Positions 59,593-64,000 of a stretch of 64,000 nucleotides of DNA are shown piece after piece; the stretch's first letter is position 1; each line of letters opens with the position of its first letter. Position numbers and translations under genes: made by a program. This stretch comes from JAKFDK01 sp036676195. Lineage in GTDB: Bacteria > Bacillota > Sulfobacillia > Symbiobacteriales > ZC4RG38. The notes beneath the pieces are model-generated. The model saw nothing but the letters and a program-made list of their open reading frames with translations. It was not told the DNA's origin and did not search any database. Location: the NCBI GenBank assembly GCA_036676195.1, contig JAKFDK010000002.1, positions 19,468 through 83,467 of the forward strand, given 5' to 3'.

Positions 59593-60216
59593 ATGTCAAA
59601 CATGGCCCTGAGTAAACGTGTGGACCTGCTGCCAGCTCTTCGTCACCTCCAGCGGGCTTTCCTGGGGCCGGAAAAGCCGGATTCGACCACACTCATTGCT
59701 GTACTGGCCGAACTGACCGGCTCCACCGGAACCATTGCGGCTCACCCTGCCGCCCTCAGTCCTGCCCCGGGCGAAGCGATCCTGGCGGTGCCCGTGCTGG
59801 CCGGTACCCGCTGGCTGGGCGATGTGGTGTTGCGCCGGACCGGGGCACCCTTCAGTGCGGACGAAGAACTACTGGCCGAGTTCGGTGCCGCCCTGGCCGC
59901 TGCTGTGCTCACTGCCAATGAGGCTCACGACAGTGAAGCAGACGATCACCGGCGTTCCGCCGCCCGAGCCGCCGCCAGCAGCCTGTCCATCACGGAGCGT
60001 CGGGCCATGAGTCGCCTGCTGCAGGCATGGACAGGCGGCCCGGTCACCGTGCGATTAAAGGACGCTGCCGAAGATGCCGGCGTCCACCACAGTTCCCTGG
60101 TACAGGCGTTGGCCCGGCTACGGGCCGCAGGCGTCATTCAGGCCGGTTCCCGCGGGCGCCGGGGCGTACGTTTGCATGTCCTCAACCCCCTGCTCCTGGA
60201 CGAACTGCACGACTAG
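59593..60216 (+). CDS. CodY-like regulator, short form
   Basis: 207 aa, start ATG with AGGGGGG 8-9 bases upstream. The C-terminal 75 residues match the CodY DNA-binding domain closely: SITERRAMSRLLQAW, then RLKDAAEDAGVHHSSLVQAL, ARLRAAGVIQAGSRGRRGVR and LHVLNPLLLDEL. The N-terminal 130 residues form a GAF-like domain (AILAVPVLAGTRWLGDVVLR) but are about 50 residues shorter than in CodY (near 260 aa), so isoleucine/GTP sensing cannot be assumed. It probably senses a nutrient and controls amino-acid or stationary-phase genes such as the liv operon. Confidence 0.75.
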   Translation: MSNMALSKRVDLLPALRHLQRAFLGPEKPDSTTLIAVLAELTGSTGTIAAHPAALSPAPGEAILAVPVLAGTRWLGDVVLRRTGAPFSADEELLAEFGAALAAAVLTANEAHDSEADDHRRSAARAAASSLSITERRAMSRLLQAWTGGPVTVRLKDAAEDAGVHHSSLVQALARLRAAGVIQAGSRGRRGVRLHVLNPLLLDELHD

Positions 60217-60280
60217 CCACCCATCATGCATGTGCAGAGACCGGCGTACATGCGTACAGTGCCCCGGTCCTTATGGTGAC

Positions 60281-60307
60281 AGGGCTGCCCCAGGGTGGGG
60301 CAGCCCT
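60281..60307. terminator. Bidirectional terminator hairpin between convergent genes
   Basis: AGGGCTGCCCC / GGGGCAGCCCT with a 5-base loop, between the CodY-like gene (ends 60216) and the small leftward gene (ends 60328). Confidence 0.75.
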
Positions 60308-60327
60308 GTGATGTGTGTTCGGCCTGC

Positions 60328-60519
60328 TTAGCAGCCAACCACTCGTACGGCCGTGATGTCCTCAATGTCCACATAGAGCACATCGTCGTCTGAGCATAGT
60401 ACCAGCACGTCATCGGTAACTGCAGCGATGCGGCCACGCTGGGCCTCATCCTCAAAAAACACCTTCACCTCGGTACCAATCAGTTTCTCAAGCAGGCACC
60501 GGATACTGCTGGTCGACAT
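60328..60519 (-). CDS. Small beta-barrel protein, Sm-like, unknown
   Basis: 63 aa, ATG with GGAGGTGAG 9-11 bases upstream. LLEKLIGTEVKVFFEDEAQR, then GRIAAVTDDVLVLCSDDDVL and YVDIEDITAVRVV alternate short strands as in Sm-like small barrels (Hfq/LSm or YlmC-type). No RNA-binding signature of Hfq is seen. Similar short proteins occur in spore-formers; function unknown. Confidence 0.6.
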   Translation of the reverse strand: MSTSSIRCLLEKLIGTEVKVFFEDEAQRGRIAAVTDDVLVLCSDDDVLYVDIEDITAVRVVGC

Positions 60520-60694
60520 CCTATCGCTCACCTCCCACCGCACCAGCCGGGAAGGGAACCGCTGTCCCCGCTACATTTTATGTCAACCCATCTTCCCCGG
60601 TGCCGCCGCCGTGTACAGGAATGGTGCCAGCGAGTGTTGAAATTTCACGTCACTAGGAACCGGAGGGCAAACTGCCCCAGTTGAGGTGTCGGCT

Positions 60695-62518
60695 ATGGAG
60701 CGGCGCGAGACGCTGCGTTTTGAACTGGCCAGTTACGAGGTCATGGATCTGCTTGTCGGTAATCACATTTATGCCGACCCGCCACGGGTGGTGGTCAGGG
60801 AATTACTGCAGAATGCGGTGGATGCCTGCCGCCTGCGCCAGGCCCTGGAACCCGGCTACACGCCGGAAATCATTCTTTCCTGGGCGCCCGGGCGCCTGAG
60901 CGTTCGGGATAATGGCATCGGCATGACCGAAGATGTAGTCAGGAACTTTTTTTTGCGGGTCGGTCGCAGCTATTATTCATCGGCCGAATTCCACGCCCGC
61001 TACGCTCACGTGGCCTTTGCCCCCATCGCCCGCTTCGGGATCGGGGCCCTGTCGGCCTTTCTGGTCGCTGATCGCCTGGTAGTCGAAACACGGCATGGGG
61101 CGCCCGATGCCGTACCGGTCGGGTTGGAGATTGAAGGCGTGCACAGCTCAATCACCGTCCGGGACCTGCCCGCCCATACCCCGGTGGGCACCCGGCTGGA
61201 GCTGCACCTGCGGCCGGAAGTAGCCTATCCGGACCTTCTGCACATCGTCCGGCACTGGGCGCGCCACCTGGAGCTGCCGGTACGGGTCGAGACTGCTGAA
61301 ACAGCCGCAGCCGTTGTGCCCCCGGACGACGGTGCCGGTTACCGCCGGCAACTCCTGGAGCCGGCCAACTTTCTGCTGCTGGACCCGGCACGCCGGCACC
61401 AGATCCGCACCCGCCGGCTGCAGTTCGACGGCGACGGCCTGCAGGGCTTTGTTGAATACCTGTACCTGCACCGCCCGGGCCACCTGTGTTTACCCTGGAC
61501 AGAGGGTGGCCGCGGCCTTGTAGACGTCTATACCGAAAACGCCCCCCGGGCCGTCAGCCTGGACGGAATCTATGTCGGCGACCGGCTGCCCTGTTGGCTG
61601 GGCGGCCCCGGTGTGGCTTTTGACCTGAACCTGTCCAGCCAGGCCCTGGCCGTGCAACTGCATCTGAACCGCAAGGAATTTGTCGAGAATCTGCCCTACC
61701 GCCACCTGGTGGAACGGCTCGACGGGCTCCTGGCCGACGATTTGATTAACCTGCTCCAGGAAGCCCGCCTGACCCCGATTCAAATCGCAGAAAGCATCGC
61801 CGCCCTGGTGGACATCCGCCGGCTGCGGCACCACGCGGAGGCGACCGGTGCCACAGCCGCCTGGGAACGGCTGGCCCGCCTGCCCATCTTCCCCCGCCGC
61901 CAGGGCGGCACACGGGCCTATCTAACGTGGAGCGAGTTCGAGCAGGCGCCGGAAGTCATCCGGATCCCTGTCGGACAGGATCGGATCAGTTTTCCGGAAA
62001 GCGCCGCCCATCAGGTCGATGATTTCTGGTGGGACCGTCATTACGGCCTGGCCCGCGATGTAGCCGCGGCCGCTGCCCCCAGTTACACCTCTCTGGACGC
62101 CAACCCGGTGGCCGATGCCTTTCTGGAACGGGCCTATGCGCCAATCCGGATCTGCGTGGACCCCGTTCTGGGCTGCAGCTACCCGGTCTATGGGCTGGGT
62201 GCCCCGGCGCCCATGCTCGTGGCCGGCCTTCCGGTCTTGCCGTTTGCGTCGGCACAGCCACTGGCGATGACCTGGGCCCTGGGCGGATGGGTGCTGAACG
62301 CCCTTTATCCAGAAGTGGCAGCCGCTCTGACCTGCCCACCCGGCAGCCCGGAACGGCTCAGCCGGGAAAAATCGTGGCGGGACCTGGCCCGCCGCCTGGG
62401 CGTTCTGCCCCTGGCAGCCGATGCAGCGGCAGCCGGCGCCAATCTGCCGGCTCATGACACTGCCGAGTGGTGGGAGCAGGAATGGGAACGGTTTTTGCTG
62501 TCCAGGGGTCGTTATTGA
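60695..62518 (+). CDS. Hsp90-like GHKL ATPase with unknown C-terminal region
   Basis: 607 aa. The N-terminal ATP-binding fold is Hsp90/HtpG-like: VVRELLQNAVDACR (Glu36 and Asn40), VRDNGIGMTED (Asp72, Gly76), FLRVGRSYYSSAEF lid region, FGIGALSAFLVADRLVVET and PVGTRLELHL. After about residue 170 the sequence follows no HtpG middle-domain pattern that I recognise: LFLLLDPARRHQIRT-like and QLHLNRKEFVENLPY stretches, then a Trp/Pro-rich tail ending EWWEQEWERFLLSR. The ATG at 60695 has GAGGTG 6 bases upstream. A toastrack membrane protein gene starts 61 bases behind it. Confidence 0.8.
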   Translation: MERRETLRFELASYEVMDLLVGNHIYADPPRVVVRELLQNAVDACRLRQALEPGYTPEIILSWAPGRLSVRDNGIGMTEDVVRNFFLRVGRSYYSSAEFHARYAHVAFAPIARFGIGALSAFLVADRLVVETRHGAPDAVPVGLEIEGVHSSITVRDLPAHTPVGTRLELHLRPEVAYPDLLHIVRHWARHLELPVRVETAETAAAVVPPDDGAGYRRQLLEPANFLLLDPARRHQIRTRRLQFDGDGLQGFVEYLYLHRPGHLCLPWTEGGRGLVDVYTENAPRAVSLDGIYVGDRLPCWLGGPGVAFDLNLSSQALAVQLHLNRKEFVENLPYRHLVERLDGLLADDLINLLQEARLTPIQIAESIAALVDIRRLRHHAEATGATAAWERLARLPIFPRRQGGTRAYLTWSEFEQAPEVIRIPVGQDRISFPESAAHQVDDFWWDRHYGLARDVAAAAAPSYTSLDANPVADAFLERAYAPIRICVDPVLGCSYPVYGLGAPAPMLVAGLPVLPFASAQPLAMTWALGGWVLNALYPEVAAALTCPPGSPERLSREKSWRDLARRLGVLPLAADAAAAGANLPAHDTAEWWEQEWERFLLSRGRY

Positions 62519-62579
62519 AGGGTTTGGCCGGCGCTCTCCGTCTGACTGCATGTAGATGCTTGAGCAAGGAGTGAAGCAG

Positions 62580-63761
62580 ATGAAGGTGCGGCGCGCCGGC
62601 CGATTCACTGCCGCCCTGGGCTTTGTGGTCCTGGGCCTGGCTCTGCTGGCCGATAACCTCATGGCGACTGGCTATACCGCAACGCTGATCCGGTTCTGGC
62701 CCGCGATCCTGATTGCCGTGGGCCTGGAGTACCTGTTCTGGTCACAGCGGGAAGATCAGGTGATCCGGCTGGACTGGGGCGGGCTGATGGTTTTGGCGGT
62801 GATTGCGGTGCTGACCAGCGGCCTGACCGGGGCCAACACCTGGTTCAACCCGCTCCACATGGCTTTCGGCACCATCGGCGGACCGGCCGTTTATGAACAC
62901 CAGGTGGAAAAAACGGTCCCCGCGGCTCAGGTGCGCATGCTGGAAGTGAAAAGCGGCTCCACCCTGGTGGAGGTCGTCCCCGGTACCGGAGATGACATCC
63001 GGTTCACGCTGAGCGTCCAGGTGCGCGGCATGACCCCGGAAAACGCCCGGGAAAACGCCCAACATGTACTCTTTGATGTCTGGCCCGGTTCCACCACCCG
63101 GACCGAAGTGTCGCTGAACAATCTTTCCACCGGCCGGGCCCTTCTGCGAATTGAAGTGCCAACCCGGCTGGATATCAACGCTGATGCCGGTTCCGGTGGC
63201 ATTCGCATCACCGGCATGCAGCATGTCAGGGTCGAAGGCAGCAGTGGCGGGGTCCGCATCGCTGATCTGTCCGGCAACCTCACCGGCAGCTCCGGTTCGG
63301 GCGGCATTGAGGCCACCGGTATTCAGGGGGACGTCCACCTGGGTGGCTCATCCGGTCACATGCGCATCACGGAGGTGGGTGGAGGGGTAAACGTGGAGGC
63401 GGGCAGCGGCGGCGCCACCATCCGGGATGTCACCGGCGAGGTGGACCTGGAGGGGTCCAGCGGCGCCTTACGGGTGGAGGATGCCCGGGGCCGGGTCAAG
63501 GCGGTCGCCGGCTCCGGCGGCGTGATCGTCCGGGCGTCTGAGGTCGGTGGCCCTTATGACCTGCGTGCCAGTAGCGGCAGCATCGATCTGACCCTGCCGC
63601 CCTCCGCCGGCGTCCAGGTCGAGGCCCGCACCCGCGGCGGCGGCATCTCCGGTCCGGCCTGGCTACAACGAGGGGAACGCCAGGCCACAGGTATGCTGGG
63701 ACCGGGCACCTTCCGGGTTAATCTGGAAACCGGCAGCGGCGGTATTCGGGTGAACAATTAA
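62580..63761 (+). CDS. Membrane protein with LiaI-like helices and DUF4097 domain (paralogue)
   Basis: 393 aa, ATG with CAAGGAG about 8-10 bases upstream. Its first 90 residues (LIRFWPAILIAVGLEYLFW) are clearly homologous to the protein at 28439-29659, with the same plan: two or three helices then a toastrack beta-helix. Strand repeats such as GSSGGVRIADLSGNLTGSSG and VNVEAGSGGATIRDVTGEVD are more regular (about 18-20 residues) than in the other copy. It probably shares a transcript with the Hsp90-like ATPase gene. Function inferred as envelope scaffold or stress sensing. Confidence 0.8.
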   Translation: MKVRRAGRFTAALGFVVLGLALLADNLMATGYTATLIRFWPAILIAVGLEYLFWSQREDQVIRLDWGGLMVLAVIAVLTSGLTGANTWFNPLHMAFGTIGGPAVYEHQVEKTVPAAQVRMLEVKSGSTLVEVVPGTGDDIRFTLSVQVRGMTPENARENAQHVLFDVWPGSTTRTEVSLNNLSTGRALLRIEVPTRLDINADAGSGGIRITGMQHVRVEGSSGGVRIADLSGNLTGSSGSGGIEATGIQGDVHLGGSSGHMRITEVGGGVNVEAGSGGATIRDVTGEVDLEGSSGALRVEDARGRVKAVAGSGGVIVRASEVGGPYDLRASSGSIDLTLPPSAGVQVEARTRGGGISGPAWLQRGERQATGMLGPGTFRVNLETGSGGIRVNN

Positions 63762-63764
63762 GAA

Positions 63765-63798
63765 CAACCGGGTCCCGGCAGTTGCCGGGACCCGGTTG
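63765..63798 (+). terminator. Terminator after the DUF4097 paralogue
   Basis: CAACCGGGTCCCGGCA and its perfect complement around a 2-base centre, 3 bases past the stop; tail CCTGTGC, no T run. Confidence 0.75.
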
Positions 63799-63833
63799 CC
63801 TGTGCAGGGAGAACCGGCGGGCGCAAGGCCCCT

Positions 63834-64000
63834 TTAGGCCCGGCCCCCCGGCGTGCCGCCGCCAGACTGGTTCAGACCGGCCTGCTGAGCGGCCTGGGCG
63901 TTCAGTTGGCTGCGGTACTGGCGGTACTGGGGGTTATCCTCCTGGGCGGCATCGCTCTGGGAGATGGACCCGGCACCCAGGCTACCGGCCTGGCCGCCCG
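63834..64000 (-). CDS. C-terminus of a Gln/Ala/Gly-rich small protein (start outside window)
   Basis: The last 55 codons of a leftward gene. GAGSISQSDAAQEDNPQYRQ, then YRSQLNAQAAQQAGLNQSGG, ending GTPGGRA. The Q/N/A-rich composition with few hydrophobic or basic residues recalls gamma-type small acid-soluble spore proteins, but the family repeat cannot be verified from this piece. Codon phase and the absence of stops support it being real. Confidence 0.45.
   Translation of the reverse strand, partial: GGQAGSLGAGSISQSDAAQEDNPQYRQYRSQLNAQAAQQAGLNQSGGGTPGGRA

Overview
The window looks like a chromosomal segment of a high-GC, spore-forming member of the Bacillota. The evidence is an alpha/beta-type small acid-soluble spore protein with a plausible sigma-G promoter (29794-30160), a short CodY-like regulator, Bacillus-type genes (YqhV, YerB, DUF441, DUF624 and a fadN-fadA-fadE operon), strong AGGAGG ribosome sites, and frequent GTG and TTG starts. 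High GC with this gene content suggests a deep-branching clostridial or Symbiobacterium/Limnochorda-like lineage; the species cannot be named from the sequence. No rRNA, tRNA or CRISPR array was seen.

Layout. 1-6.5 kb: end of a DUF1835-like gene (apparently frameshifted), a diiron-site MBL protein, and a complete branched-chain amino-acid ABC operon (livKHMGF, leftward). 6.5-8.4 kb: a decayed stretch with thiolase and possible thioesterase remnants, operator-like repeats, an IS-end-like tandem repeat and a broken unknown gene. 8.4-13.3 kb: glycolate oxidase glcDEF overlapping a HisC-type aminotransferase. 13.4-19.1 kb: carbohydrate genes (sucrose-phosphate-synthase-like glycosyltransferase plus SPP-like phosphatase, and a GH15 glucoamylase-type enzyme) flanking an unusual 8-residue-repeat protein. 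19.2-24.5 kb: fatty-acid beta-oxidation operon. 24.8-34.1 kb: MFS exporter, small membrane proteins, YerB-like lipoprotein, a toastrack membrane protein, SASP, arginase, small DNA-metabolism-like proteins, FtsW/SEDS protein and a tautomerase.

34.4-38.1 kb is the most foreign-looking part. It has visibly more A/T-ending codons and carries an AAA+ ATPase directly followed by a large subtilisin-like protease gene. The protease gene keeps its catalytic triad but is broken by one frameshift and one in-frame TGA. This paired module is the best candidate for a defence or regulated-proteolysis system.

38.3-46.7 kb: ABC-2 exporter (ATPase separated from its two permeases by uvsE), small ATP-dependent DNA ligase, GH73 glucosaminidase, YgjP-type metallopeptidase, endonuclease-III-like glycosylase, TagO/WecA-type transferase. 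46.7-52 kb: sugar ABC operon (binding protein, two permeases, MsmX/UgpC-type ATPase, DUF624 protein). 52-58.6 kb: beta-lactamase-fold hydrolase, secreted unknown protein, membrane protein, M42 peptidase, FabG-type reductase, class II aldolase, DUF2249 protein. 58.6-64 kb: Crp/Fnr regulator divergent from a short CodY-like regulator, an Sm-like small protein, an Hsp90/GHKL-type ATPase, a second toastrack membrane protein, and the end of a Q/A-rich small protein.

Together the genes describe a heterotroph that imports amino acids and sugars, oxidises fatty acids and 2-hydroxy acids, handles alpha-glucans, probably makes a sucrose-like disaccharide, and forms spores.
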